From Bradyrhizobium sp. MOS002 (lineage in GTDB: Bacteria > Pseudomonadota > Alphaproteobacteria > Rhizobiales > Xanthobacteraceae): 64,000 nt of DNA. The stretch lies in the NCBI RefSeq assembly GCF_003020115.1, contig NZ_PYFX01000004.1, positions 1 to 64,000 on the forward strand, written 5' to 3'. The position numbers were made by a program, and so were the translations under genes. Shown here one piece after another: positions 43,817 to 52,692 of the stretch (position 1 is the first letter of the stretch; the number at the start of each line of letters is the position of its first letter). Under the pieces are notes generated by a model. That model saw nothing but the letters and a program-made list of their open reading frames with translations, was not told the DNA's origin and did not search any database.

Positions 43817-43830
43817 TGCTGCGCGCAGCA
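43817..43830. terminator. Perfect 14-bp palindrome after the large regulator gene
   Basis: TGCTGCGCGCAGCA begins directly after the TAG stop (43814-43816) of the winged-helix/NTPase gene. A T-run is absent, so termination is only a possibility. Confidence 0.35.
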
Positions 43831-44047
43831 TGTTCAACGGGTTGACGGTCGAATATAGTAGGCTGCCGGCGGCGAACGGAACGGCTTGATCCCCTTGGCG
43901 AACTCGCCGATCGAGGAGTCTGCTCGTGGCCCTTTTGTGCAGTGCTTGCCGACACCGAGTACATCCGACCATTGGGATATAGCAGCAGCCTTTGGTTTCG
44001 GCGATCCGCGGCGGTCGATGTTGCGCTCCTTGTCGAGCGCCCAATCG

Positions 44048-44341
44048 TCACCGTCTTACGACGGTGGAACCTCTCTGACACATAGCGAAGGCAACGGAGC
44101 GCGACAGCCACGAGCTCTCGGTGAACGGACCAAGGTCGACGGCGCGAAGTATCATGATCGGCTCGCCATCGCGCGGGGGGAGGCAGGCTCAGTACATGTT
44201 CTCAGAGATCAAGAAGCCGGTGATGTAGGCGAGGAACTCGCTCTGGTCGATGATGAGGACATCGAGCTCGCGGGTGGCCATCTGCTCGCGCACGCGCTTA
44301 GCGCGCGCCTCATATTCGTCGATCGAAAACAACACCGTCAT
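44048..44341 (-). pseudogene. Broken M24-family (Xaa-Pro/creatinase-like) peptidase, N-terminal remnant
   Basis: From ATG 44341, with AAGGA 5 nt upstream, the frame encodes an M24 N-terminal domain: VLFSIDEYEARAKRVREQMA, then LDVLIIDQSEFLAYITGF, then ISENMY. A TGA at 44189-44191 stops it after 50 residues. The same frame continues beyond the TGA with family-like sequence (ACLPPRDGEPIMILRAVDLG, ESSW) before homology fades and a second stop occurs at 44048. The first stop sits where an Arg codon (CGA) would be natural, suggesting a point mutation; the catalytic C-terminal domain is absent altogether. It follows the M20 gene by 40 nt and was the last gene of the dipeptide-type importer operon. 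Confidence 0.75.
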
Positions 44342-44381
44342 TCATCCTTCGTGGGATCGGATGCGCACGTTTCAGTGCCCA

Positions 44382-45596
44382 CTATCCGCAAATCTCCAGA
44401 ATGGCCAGCACGTAGATGCGGATCATATCCGTGAAGTCGACGATATCGACCCGCTCGTCGGGCATGGTGTTGTAGCGGCCGCCGGGGCCGCAGACGATGC
44501 CTTCCATCCCGCCGAAATAGTGCAGATGACCGGCATCAGTCCCATAGAAGCAGCTCGGGGCAACGGCGCCTGTCGGCTGCCCTTCGCCGCGTACCGCGCG
44601 ATAGGCGCGGTTGACGGCCTCCACGATCGGGCTCGTGCGCGCCACTTCGAATGGCGGCATGGTTGGGACACCAGAGCGGTCCTCCGACATGATCTCGGCC
44701 TTGAGGCCGGGAAACCGTGCTTCGAGCGTGTCGAGCTCACGACGCATGTCGGCCAGCGCGCCGGCCTCGGTCTGGCCCGGTGCATAGCGGCCCGAGCCCT
44801 TGATCCGCACGAAATCAGCGACCTGGGGCGTGCGCCATTCATGGAGCTCGCGGCCGAGTGCGCCGTGGACGACGCCGACATGGACGCGGTTGATCCGCTC
44901 ATGCTCCGGCGAGAGGGCGCCCGAGAATTTCATCGTATTGAGGCGCGGAATGACGTCGCACGCGGCCGTGATCGCATCGATCGCCTCTTCGCGCTTGGAC
45001 AGATGACGGGTATTGCCGGTCAACTCGATGATGAACATGAAGGCGGCGGCATGCATCGTCATGGCCTTCAGATCGGTCGGCTCGGAGTTGATGAAATAGT
45101 CGGCGCGAAGTCCCTGCTCGACCAGCGAGTAGGTGCCGACGCCGCCTTGCAGCTCGCCTACCACGTAGGTGAGGATGACGTCACCCCTGAGTTTGACGCC
45201 GGCGTCGATCAGCGTCTTGACCGCGCAGAAGTAGGCAGCGTCGCCGGCCTTCATGTTGGAAACGCCGATGCCGTAGATGAAGGCGTCGTCGATCTTTCCT
45301 GCCCAGGGGTCGACGGTCCAGCCCTCGGTCACCGGGTTGGTGTCGAGATGGCCGTTGAACATCAGGCTCTTGCCGCCGCCCGCACCCTTCCAGCGGCCGA
45401 CGGCGTTGACCCGGCCGTCCTTGCCGAAGGGCGTGAGCTCGGTTTCCAGTCCGATCTCACGCATGCGAGCCGCCATGAAGGCTGCGAGCTGCTTTTCGCC
45501 GTCCGATTTGGAGTAGCTCTTGTGCTGCACCATGCGTGACAAGAGGTCGAGGGCGGCGGGCACATCGATTCGGGCGAGAAGTGCGTTGTGATCCAT
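44382..45596 (-). CDS. M20-family hydrolase homolog with altered second-metal ligands
   Basis: The 404-residue protein has the M20 catalytic/dimerisation layout. First-site residues are kept: H83 in NGHLDTNP and E172 in NSEPTD. The bridging Asp is N114 (GVSNMKAG), the Glu after the catalytic E148 is L149 (VVGELQGG) and the C-terminal His is N376 (RYNTMPDE). These three are the second-metal ligands in DapE/CPG2-type enzymes, so the second site appears lost as a set. It may be a mono-metal enzyme or a non-catalytic binding protein. It lies 17 nt after the fused ABC ATPase gene. Confidence 0.82.
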   Translation of the reverse strand: MDHNALLARIDVPAALDLLSRMVQHKSYSKSDGEKQLAAFMAARMREIGLETELTPFGKDGRVNAVGRWKGAGGGKSLMFNGHLDTNPVTEGWTVDPWAGKIDDAFIYGIGVSNMKAGDAAYFCAVKTLIDAGVKLRGDVILTYVVGELQGGVGTYSLVEQGLRADYFINSEPTDLKAMTMHAAAFMFIIELTGNTRHLSKREEAIDAITAACDVIPRLNTMKFSGALSPEHERINRVHVGVVHGALGRELHEWRTPQVADFVRIKGSGRYAPGQTEAGALADMRRELDTLEARFPGLKAEIMSEDRSGVPTMPPFEVARTSPIVEAVNRAYRAVRGEGQPTGAVAPSCFYGTDAGHLHYFGGMEGIVCGPGGRYNTMPDERVDIVDFTDMIRIYVLAILEICG

Positions 45597-45613
45597 GGGG
45601 AAAGTCCTTGTCG

Positions 45614-47188
45614 TCAGCCGACCGGCACGGGCGAGGCGGCCATCAGTTCGCGGGTATAGGGATGGACGTGGTCTGCGTCGAAATCCTCGGCCGGCAACAG
45701 GTCGACTATCTCGCCCCGGCGCATCACCGCGATGCGGTGGGCGATTTGACGGATGAGGTTGAGATCGTGAGTGATGAAGAGGAAGGCGGTTCCGGTTTCC
45801 TCGCGCAGCGCCAGCAGCAATTCGACGATCTGGGCCTGCACGGAGACGTCCAGTGGCGCGGTGATCTCGTCGCAGATCACGAGTTTCGGCCGCGCGGCGA
45901 AGGCCCGTGCGATGGCGATGCGCTGCTTCTCGCCGCCTGAAAGCTGATGTGGCCAGCGGTTGGCGTAGGATTGGGGCAGGCGCACCTGGTCGAGCAGGCT
46001 GGGAATATCCCCAAGTTGGCCGCCGTAGAGCTTGAGAGGACGCGACAAGATCTCGTCGATCCTGTGACGCGGATTGAGCGAGGAATCCGGATGCTGGAAG
46101 ATGATCTGCACGTCGCGGCGGTAAGCGGCGTTCATGTCGCGCATGCCGCGGATCTCGTGCTCGTCGAAGGAGATCTTGCCCGAGAAGCGTGCAAGCCCGG
46201 TAAGGGCGCGGGCCATCGAAGACTTGCCAGAGCCGGACTCGCCGACGAGACCGAGGATCTCGCCGCCACGAATCTCGAGCCCGATCTTTTTTGTGGCCGG
46301 GGGCGGCGCGTCGCGGAAGAGCCCGCCGCTGCCATATTGGACTTCGATCTCGGAGGCCGCGAGAAGGACCTGGTCGCGCGGCTTGTCATGGACAAGGCGA
46401 CGTTCCGGTCTGGGCACGGCGTCTACAAGTGCGCGCGTGTTGGCATGGCGCGGAGCGCGGAAGATGTCGGCCGCCGGCGCCTGCTCGACCAAGCGACCGC
46501 GCTCCAGGACCGCGACCCAGTCCGCGACGCGCGTCACAAGCGCAAGATCGTGGGAAATATAGAGCGCGGCGACGCCCGTCTCCCGGCGTAGTCGCGCGAA
46601 CAGTTCGAGGAAGCGCGCGCCCGTGATCACGTCGAGTGCCGTGGTCGGCTCGTCGAAGAGGATGACGTCGGGCTGGCAACCAAAGGCAGTGGCAATGACA
46701 ACGCGCTGCTTTTCCCCGCCGGAGATCTCGTGAGGGTAGCGCCGCATGATGGCGGCAGGATTGTTGAGATCGACGTGGCCAAGCAGATCGATAGCGAGCG
46801 CGTCAGCGTCGCGCTGCTTGAGGCCGCGGTGCTGGATCAGGGCTTCCGTGATTTGACGACCGATGGTGAGCGTCGGGTTCAGCGAGGTCGAGGGATCCTG
46901 AAACACCATGCCGAGCCGGCGGCCGCGTATCCTGGTGAGCTCGCGTGGGCTCAATCGTTGCAGGTCGATGTCGCCGAGACGCAACGAGCCGGCAACTTCG
47001 CGGGCATTGCCCGGCAAATGGCGCATCAGCGCCCAGGCGAGTGAGCTCTTTCCGGAGCCGGATTCTCCGACAAGGCCCAGCACCTCACCTGGTCCGATCT
47101 GCAGCGAAATGTCATGCAGCACACGTACCGGTCCAGCGGACGTGACGTAGTCGAGCGTGTAGTCCTGGATCGAAAGTGCAGAGGTCAC
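45614..47188 (-). CDS. Dipeptide/oligopeptide ABC ATPase, two nucleotide-binding domains in one chain
   Basis: The start is GTG 47188, overlapping the permease stop (GTGA). The 524-residue product joins DppD- and DppF-like halves. NBD1 has GESGSGKSSLAWAL, ISGGEKQRVVIATAF and DVILFDEPTTALD. NBD2 has GESGSGKSSMARAL, LSGGEKQRIAIARAF and KLVICDEITAPLDVS. The NBD2 Walker B ends DEITAPLD rather than DEPTSALD, while its Glu is kept. Such fusions are common in this importer family. It powers the two downstream-type permeases encoded next to it. Confidence 0.93.
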   Translation of the reverse strand: MTSALSIQDYTLDYVTSAGPVRVLHDISLQIGPGEVLGLVGESGSGKSSLAWALMRHLPGNAREVAGSLRLGDIDLQRLSPRELTRIRGRRLGMVFQDPSTSLNPTLTIGRQITEALIQHRGLKQRDADALAIDLLGHVDLNNPAAIMRRYPHEISGGEKQRVVIATAFGCQPDVILFDEPTTALDVITGARFLELFARLRRETGVAALYISHDLALVTRVADWVAVLERGRLVEQAPAADIFRAPRHANTRALVDAVPRPERRLVHDKPRDQVLLAASEIEVQYGSGGLFRDAPPPATKKIGLEIRGGEILGLVGESGSGKSSMARALTGLARFSGKISFDEHEIRGMRDMNAAYRRDVQIIFQHPDSSLNPRHRIDEILSRPLKLYGGQLGDIPSLLDQVRLPQSYANRWPHQLSGGEKQRIAIARAFAARPKLVICDEITAPLDVSVQAQIVELLLALREETGTAFLFITHDLNLIRQIAHRIAVMRRGEIVDLLPAEDFDADHVHPYTRELMAASPVPVG

Positions 47189-48015
47189 CGCTCGTCCTTC
47201 GGATTGAGGGCATCGCGAAGACCATCGCCGACCAGGTTGAAGGCAATGGCGGTGAGTGCGATCGCGGCCGAGGGCGCGATCAATCCCCACGGCGCCTGAT
47301 GCATGTATTGGCGCGCGTCCGCCACCATCAGGCCCCATTCGGACGCAGGCGGTTGGGCGCCGACGCCGAGAAAGCTCAGCGTTGCGAACAGCATGACGGC
47401 GAACGACACGCGGATGGTGGATTCGATCACGATCGGCGCCATGACGTTCGGCAACATCTCGCGGAAGATGATCCAGGGCGCTCCCTCGCCACGCGCGATG
47501 GCGGCCTTCACATAGTCCTGATTGCGTACGTTGAGCGCGGCCGAGCGGGTCACTCGCGCCATGCCCGGCGCAAAGGCCACCGCGATGGCAATCACGGCAT
47601 TGCCGGAGCCGTTGCCGAGCGTTGAGACCAGCAACAGGGCCATCAGAAGGCCTGGGATCGCCATCACGGCGTCGTTGGTGCGCATGATGGCCTCGTCGGT
47701 TCGTCCGCCGAGATAGGCCGAACCAACGCCGATGATCGCTCCGGCTGCGCTGCCGGCGAAGGTGGCGATGACAGCGAGCGGCACGGTCGAACGCGCGCCG
47801 ACCATCAGGCGGCTCAGGACGTCGCGGCCGAATTGATCAGCGCCAAGCCAGTTCTGCCAGCCGGGTGCGCGAAACCTGCCGAGAAAATCGATCTTCTCCG
47901 GCGCATAGGGTGCCAATGCGGGTCCGAACAGGCAGGCGGCCACGATCAGCGCCAGGAGCGCGACGCCGACAAAGCCCTGTGGTCTTCGCATCAGGCGGAT
48001 CAACAGCTCAGTCAT
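47185..48015 (-). CDS. ABC permease, DppC-like
   Basis: The start is ATG 48015, overlapping the DppB-like gene by 8 nt. The 276-residue product has about six membrane segments, the DppC N-terminal pattern (LGADQFGRDVLSRLMVGAR) and the EAA loop (YVKAAIARGEGAPWIIFREMLPN). It is part of the dipeptide-type importer with the neighbouring permease, ATPase and binding protein. Confidence 0.93.
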   Translation of the reverse strand: MTELLIRLMRRPQGFVGVALLALIVAACLFGPALAPYAPEKIDFLGRFRAPGWQNWLGADQFGRDVLSRLMVGARSTVPLAVIATFAGSAAGAIIGVGSAYLGGRTDEAIMRTNDAVMAIPGLLMALLLVSTLGNGSGNAVIAIAVAFAPGMARVTRSAALNVRNQDYVKAAIARGEGAPWIIFREMLPNVMAPIVIESTIRVSFAVMLFATLSFLGVGAQPPASEWGLMVADARQYMHQAPWGLIAPSAAIALTAIAFNLVGDGLRDALNPKDER

Positions 48016-48955
48016 AGCGGATTCGCCGATCGAGAAACGCATAGGCCATGTCGGCGAACGTGTTGGTGACAGCATAGGTCGCGGCCATGATCAAGGCGCC
48101 CGCCTGGATCGACGGCAGGTCGCGCGTGGTGATGGCCACCATCAGCGCCCGCCCGATGCCGGGAATGGCGAAGATCTCCTCGATCACGATGATGCCGCCG
48201 AGCAGGTAGCCGACGTCGAGCGCGATGATGGTGACGACCGGCAATAGCGCGTTGCGCAGGGCGTGACGAAACAGCACGGTCCGTTCCGGCAGGCCCTTCA
48301 AGCGCGCGGCGCGGATATAGTCCGATTTCAGCACGTCGAGCGTCTCGGAGCGCATCATGCGCATGACGTGCGCGACGAGGATCACCGAGACAGTGAGCAC
48401 GGGCAGCACCAGATGACGGATGCCGTCGCCGAAATTCTCCAGCGGGGAGACGTAGCCGGTCGCCGGCAGCCAATGCAGCGTATCGGCCAGCAGAAGGGCA
48501 AACAGCGTCGCGGTGACGAATTCCGGAAGCGAGACCCCGAGATAGGCGATGAGGCTCACGCCCGTGTCGGTGAGCCTGCCTTGCCGCAGCGCCGCGACCA
48601 CGCCGAGCGGCACGGCAACGGCTAGCGTGACCAGGATGGCCGACACGGCAAGCAGCAGCGAGCGCGACAGCGCCATCAGCATTTCGGGGCCGACCGGCAA
48701 GCTCGTGCGCATCGAGATGCCGAAATCCCCGGTGAACACGTGGCCGGCCCAGCGCGCATATTGCAGCCAGGTCGGATCGCCGAGCCCAAGCTTTGCCCTG
48801 AGCGCGGACAGCGCTTCGGGCGTGGCGTTTTCCCCGAGCAGCGACTGGGCGGCGTCCGCCGGCAGAATCTGCGTGATGGCGAACACCAGTATCGAGACCA
48901 CGATGACGGTGTAGACCATCAGCATCAAACGGCGCACAAACCAGGCCAGCGACAC
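48008..48955 (-). CDS. ABC permease, DppB-like
   Basis: The 315-residue product has six membrane segments, the DppB-type periplasmic loop (LRAKLGLGDPTWLQYARWAG, GDFGISMRTSLPV) and the EAA loop (YIRAARLKGLPERTVLFRHALRN). It lies 15 nt after the binding-protein gene. Confidence 0.93.
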   Translation of the reverse strand: MSLAWFVRRLMLMVYTVIVVSILVFAITQILPADAAQSLLGENATPEALSALRAKLGLGDPTWLQYARWAGHVFTGDFGISMRTSLPVGPEMLMALSRSLLLAVSAILVTLAVAVPLGVVAALRQGRLTDTGVSLIAYLGVSLPEFVTATLFALLLADTLHWLPATGYVSPLENFGDGIRHLVLPVLTVSVILVAHVMRMMRSETLDVLKSDYIRAARLKGLPERTVLFRHALRNALLPVVTIIALDVGYLLGGIIVIEEIFAIPGIGRALMVAITTRDLPSIQAGALIMAATYAVTNTFADMAYAFLDRRIRYD

Positions 48956-48970
48956 CGAGCGCCTCCGGCG

Positions 48971-50518
48971 TCAGGCGCGCTTCGGCGCGCCAGCGCCGAG
49001 CGAGACCATGTCGAGGCGGAACACCGAGCCGCGCGGATGGAGAGCGTATCCTTCGACGTAGGAGCGTTGTGCCGCGAGCAGGTCGAAGAATGCCGAAATC
49101 ACCGAGGGGACCTCGGCGTTCATCATGTCCTGAGCCTTGGCGTAGAGTGCCGTGCGCTTCGCTTCATCGGTCTCGACGCGAGCTGCATTGATGACTGTGT
49201 CGAAGTCCGCGTTGTTCCAGTGGGTCTCGTTCCAGGCCGCGTCGGATGTGTAGAGCAGCTTGAAGACGGCGTCGGCGGTCGGCTGCATGTTGTAGAAGCC
49301 GACGTAGAAATTACCTTTCTTCCAGACCTGGTCGAGATAGGTGGCGTGCGGCATGGTCTGCACGTTGATGCGGAAGCCGGCAGCGGCCGCCATCTCGCGG
49401 ACGGCGACGCCGAGCTGCGTGCGGGTTGACGGCCTGTCCGACGCGACCAGCGTCAAATCGATGCCGTTGGGATAGCCCGCGTCGGCCAGCAGCTTCTTCG
49501 CCGTGGCGATGTCGGGCTTCTTCGGCGGAATGTTCTTGTAGAAGTGGTAGGCGGAGCTCAACGGCGTGTCATTGCCTGGCGTGCCGTAGCCGCCGGCGAC
49601 GAAGCCCACGGTTGCCTCGCGATCCACCACCAAGGCCAGGGCCTGTCGGACGCGCGCGTCGTTGAACGGCTTCTGGTCGCATCCGAGGTTGATGTTCAGG
49701 AACTGCCCGGATGGGGTGCGCAGCGCCTTGACCCCATCGGCCTTGGCGAGGCGCTCATATTCGCCTGGCGCGGTCGTGAGCAACAGATCGACTTCACCGG
49801 AGATCATTGCGGACGCTTCGGCGGTGCGGTCCGGATAGACCAGCAGCTCGATCCGGTCGAGGTAGGGCCGCGCCGGATCGTAATAAGCGGGGTTACGTTC
49901 GACGACGATCCGGCGATCGGGCTCGTACGACGCCAGCTTGAAAGGACCGGTGCCGTTCGCAGTGGTCGCAAGACTCGCGAGGTCGCCGGCGATGACCTTG
50001 GCCGGAACGATACGCGCGTTGAGATAGGTGAGTGCCACTGGCAGGTCGGCATAGGCGCCTGCGAGCGTAAACTTGACGGTCAGGGGATCGACCGCGGCGA
50101 CCTCCTTGATCGGGCCGACATTGGTGCGGCCGGGAGAAGCGGTCTTCGGATCGAGGATCGCGTTGATGGTGGCGACGACATCGTCGGCGGTCAGCGGCGA
50201 ACCGTCATGAAACGTCACGCCCGGGCGCAGCTTGAAGGTCCACTCGGTCAGCGTCGCGTTGGGTTCCCAGGACATCGCGAGGTCCGGCTCGACGGTCATG
50301 TCCGGCTTCAGCCGGGTGAGGTTGGAGTAGAGTAGTTCGGTGACGAGATATTCCGGATTCACGCGCGCCAGCATCGGATGGATGACCGATGCGGCCTGGT
50401 CGACTGACATCCGCAGCACGCCGCCGCGCTTCGGAACTTCGGCGAGGGCGATCCTGGGCAGACCGGCGAGGCTGATCGCGGTTCCCGCAAGGAGAAGACG
50501 GCGAGTGACGGACAGCAT
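48971..50518 (-). CDS. ABC solute-binding protein, family 5 (DppA/OppA type)
   Basis: The 515-residue product has a signal peptide (about 1-26, MLSVTRRLLLAGTAISLAG). The SBP_bac_5 domain includes MSWEPNATLTEWTFKLRPGV, FHDGSPLTADDVVATINAIL and a C-terminal AAQRSYVEGYALHPRG. It binds peptides or peptide-like nitrogen compounds in the periplasm. It is the first importer gene after an M20 gene 18 nt upstream, so the operon order is hydrolase, binding protein, permeases, ATPase, hydrolase, broken peptidase. Confidence 0.92.
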   Translation of the reverse strand: MLSVTRRLLLAGTAISLAGLPRIALAEVPKRGGVLRMSVDQAASVIHPMLARVNPEYLVTELLYSNLTRLKPDMTVEPDLAMSWEPNATLTEWTFKLRPGVTFHDGSPLTADDVVATINAILDPKTASPGRTNVGPIKEVAAVDPLTVKFTLAGAYADLPVALTYLNARIVPAKVIAGDLASLATTANGTGPFKLASYEPDRRIVVERNPAYYDPARPYLDRIELLVYPDRTAEASAMISGEVDLLLTTAPGEYERLAKADGVKALRTPSGQFLNINLGCDQKPFNDARVRQALALVVDREATVGFVAGGYGTPGNDTPLSSAYHFYKNIPPKKPDIATAKKLLADAGYPNGIDLTLVASDRPSTRTQLGVAVREMAAAAGFRINVQTMPHATYLDQVWKKGNFYVGFYNMQPTADAVFKLLYTSDAAWNETHWNNADFDTVINAARVETDEAKRTALYAKAQDMMNAEVPSVISAFFDLLAAQRSYVEGYALHPRGSVFRLDMVSLGAGAPKRA

Positions 50519-50536
50519 GGATGCGTGCTCCTTGAG

Positions 50537-51853
50537 CTAGCGGGCGGCGAGTGTTTCGGGAGACAGATCGGAACGGAATTCGGCTGACAGATAGGCAAGG
50601 ACCGATTTCGCCAGCGCGACGATGTCGGCGCGCGTGGTAAATTCGCCGGGCGCGTGAATGCGGCTTTCCGGCCGGCCGAGGCCGGTCAGCAGAATCTCCT
50701 GCATTCCGGTTCGCTGTACCCAGCCGAAATCGGAGCAGCCCGTCGCACCCCATTTGGCGAAATCGTCCGGTGTGTATCCGAACCCGGCCGACAGCGCCTC
50801 CTGCCAGCGCGGCCAGTGCGGGCCTGTCGGATCGGATGTCGGCATGAGGTGGCCGGTGAGAACAACGTCGACGTCAGTTCCGGGGGCCGCTGCAAAGACG
50901 GCGTTCTCGATTTTGGCACGCGCGGCCTGAAAGTCTTCCTCCGGCGCATAGCGCCGACAGACGAGAATTTCAAAGAGCGATGGAGTCTGGCCGCCGCATT
51001 GGCCGCCATGGGCTGCGGAAATATCAAGCTGGGCTGCGAGCGGATGCGTCGCATGCGGCGGCGCGGGCAGGGCGGACGTCCGCGCGGCGATTTCTGGTTT
51101 CAATTCTGCGAGCGCATTGAGGATCGGCAGTGCGGCCTCGATCGCGTTGGCATTCAAGCCGGCGGTTCTGGCTTCGCTTGCGTGAACTGTCCTGCCGCGC
51201 ACGCGTACCAGTAGCGTGAAGAGACCAAAGCAGCCGGCCCAGATGCGCGGCGCTGCGGCGCCGTTGAAGTTCAGAATGTGGCCTTCGAGCAGACCCTGCT
51301 CCGCCAGATAACGCACGCCGGGATAGAGTCCGGCTTCTTCGTCGGTGCAAAGCAGCAGCATCGGGTCGTAGCCGAGTGGAAGACCGATCGCGTCGGCGGC
51401 GCGCAGCGCGAGCAGCACTGCCGCGATGGTGCCTTTCATGTCGGCGGCGCCGAGGCCGATCAGGCGATCGTCGTCGCGCGTCAACTGGAACGGATCGGTG
51501 GTCCACCCGGGCGCTGCCGGTACGGTGTCGACATGAAAATACAGCCCGAGCACCGGCTTGTCCGAGCGACGGCGCGCGATGAGATTGGTTCTGCGCCCTT
51601 GCGCCGGGCCGTTCGCCACGCGCCACAAATGCTCGGGGACGTCGACGCGTTGGCAGTCGAGGTCGAGCGCCGCAACAGCGTCCTCCATCAAGCCCGCAAA
51701 CGCTGCGTATCCCGCGCCGGGCGGGAAAGTCGTGTCGATCGCCACCATCCGCGCAAGATCGTCGATCGCACTTTCGGCTGTGCGCTCGATCTCGGCGAAA
51801 CCGTCGGCCAGCGTCGGTCTGGCCTGTCCGGGGTCTGGCGGTGGAGAAACCAT
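50537..51853 (-). CDS. M20-family (ArgE/DapE-type) hydrolase
   Basis: The start is ATG 51853. The 438-residue product keeps the metal-site His (YFHVDTVPAAPG), the bridging Asp (GAADMKGT), the Glu-Glu pair (CTDEEAGLY) and the C-terminal His (SRIHAPGEFTT). Where most M20 enzymes have a Glu in GEPT, this one has NFNGAAAPRI, so that first-site ligand appears missing. It opens the importer operon and is divergent from a GntR/UTRA gene. It probably cleaves an N-acyl or peptide bond of the imported compound in the cytoplasm. Confidence 0.85.
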   Translation of the reverse strand: MVSPPPDPGQARPTLADGFAEIERTAESAIDDLARMVAIDTTFPPGAGYAAFAGLMEDAVAALDLDCQRVDVPEHLWRVANGPAQGRRTNLIARRRSDKPVLGLYFHVDTVPAAPGWTTDPFQLTRDDDRLIGLGAADMKGTIAAVLLALRAADAIGLPLGYDPMLLLCTDEEAGLYPGVRYLAEQGLLEGHILNFNGAAAPRIWAGCFGLFTLLVRVRGRTVHASEARTAGLNANAIEAALPILNALAELKPEIAARTSALPAPPHATHPLAAQLDISAAHGGQCGGQTPSLFEILVCRRYAPEEDFQAARAKIENAVFAAAPGTDVDVVLTGHLMPTSDPTGPHWPRWQEALSAGFGYTPDDFAKWGATGCSDFGWVQRTGMQEILLTGLGRPESRIHAPGEFTTRADIVALAKSVLAYLSAEFRSDLSPETLAAR

Positions 51854-51865
51854 TTGCGGCGGCTC

Positions 51866-51888
51866 ATTTCTATATTCTATAAAGAAAT
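51866..51888. promoter_or_regulatory. Candidate GntR operator between divergent hydrolase and regulator genes
   Basis: ATTTCT (51866-51871) and AGAAAT (51883-51888) flank TATA-ttc-TATA, forming a nested inverted repeat in an AT-rich patch. The gap is only 77 nt and separates the M20/importer operon from the GntR/UTRA gene. A repressor here could control both. Confidence 0.5.
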
Positions 51889-51930
51889 AGGCGAAGCCGA
51901 TCGCTGTCAATTCCAAAGAATGAGGCAGGC

Positions 51931-52692
51931 GTGACCGGTAAACAGGCAAAAGCAGCGGCGAGCGGCCAATCCAGCCTACCGGTTCCGCTGTACGAGCACG
52001 TCAAGCGGCAGATCGCCGAGGCGATCCTGGTGGGCGAACTGTCTCCGGGCACGGTGCTTCCCGGTGAAGTTGCGCTTGCCGCGCGATACGGAGTTGCAGT
52101 CGGCACCATCCGCCGGGCGCTCGCGGACCTGACGGCCGACGGCATGCTGGTGCGCCGGCGCAAGACCGGGACGGTGGTGACCGGACGCGCGCCCCAACAT
52201 AGTCTGCGCTTTTTCTTCCAGTATTTCCGACTTCATGGCGAAGATGGCGGCCTCCAGCTTTCCGTGCCCGAAGTCTTGTCCGTGACGCTGCGGCCGGCCG
52301 ATGCAGAGGAGGCCATCCTCTTCGCGGAAGTCGTTGGTGAGCCGTTGCTCTGTCTTCATCGCGTCCGACGTGTTGGCCGCGTACCGGTGATGCATTCGCG
52401 AATACGGCTCGTTGCGCGCCGCGTGCCTGAATTCCCGCACAAGGCGGCGAGTGTGCCGGCGCTGCTCTACCTCCATCTGCTCGACGCCTATGGCATTCGC
52501 ATCGCAGCGATACGCGAGAAGCTCATGGCGGAGCTCGCCGACAAGGAGGATCGGCGTGTACTTGCGCTGACTTCGCCGAACGCCGTGCTGGTGATCCGCG
52601 AGGAAGCGTACGATCAAGCCGGTGCGCTTGCGATCCTGAGCGAGCACCGCGCCACGACGGCGCATCATCACTACGTGAACGAGATCCGCTAA
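51931..52692 (+). CDS. GntR-family regulator, HutC/UTRA subfamily
   Basis: The start is GTG 51931 with TGAGGC about 6 nt upstream. The 253-residue product has an N-terminal winged helix (LYEHVKRQIAEAILVGELSP, VAVGTIRRALADLTADGMLV) and a C-terminal UTRA ligand domain (about 95-245, LLCLHRVRRVGRVPVMHSRI). It is divergent from, and probably represses, the dipeptide-type importer operon through the inverted repeat at 51866. Confidence 0.92.
   Translation: MTGKQAKAAASGQSSLPVPLYEHVKRQIAEAILVGELSPGTVLPGEVALAARYGVAVGTIRRALADLTADGMLVRRRKTGTVVTGRAPQHSLRFFFQYFRLHGEDGGLQLSVPEVLSVTLRPADAEEAILFAEVVGEPLLCLHRVRRVGRVPVMHSRIRLVARRVPEFPHKAASVPALLYLHLLDAYGIRIAAIREKLMAELADKEDRRVLALTSPNAVLVIREEAYDQAGALAILSEHRATTAHHHYVNEIR

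Noticed and set aside
51853..51949. Upstream extension of the M20 gene through 51949
   Set aside because: It would run across the divergent promoter and the GntR start. ATG 51853 gives a normal M20 N-terminus.
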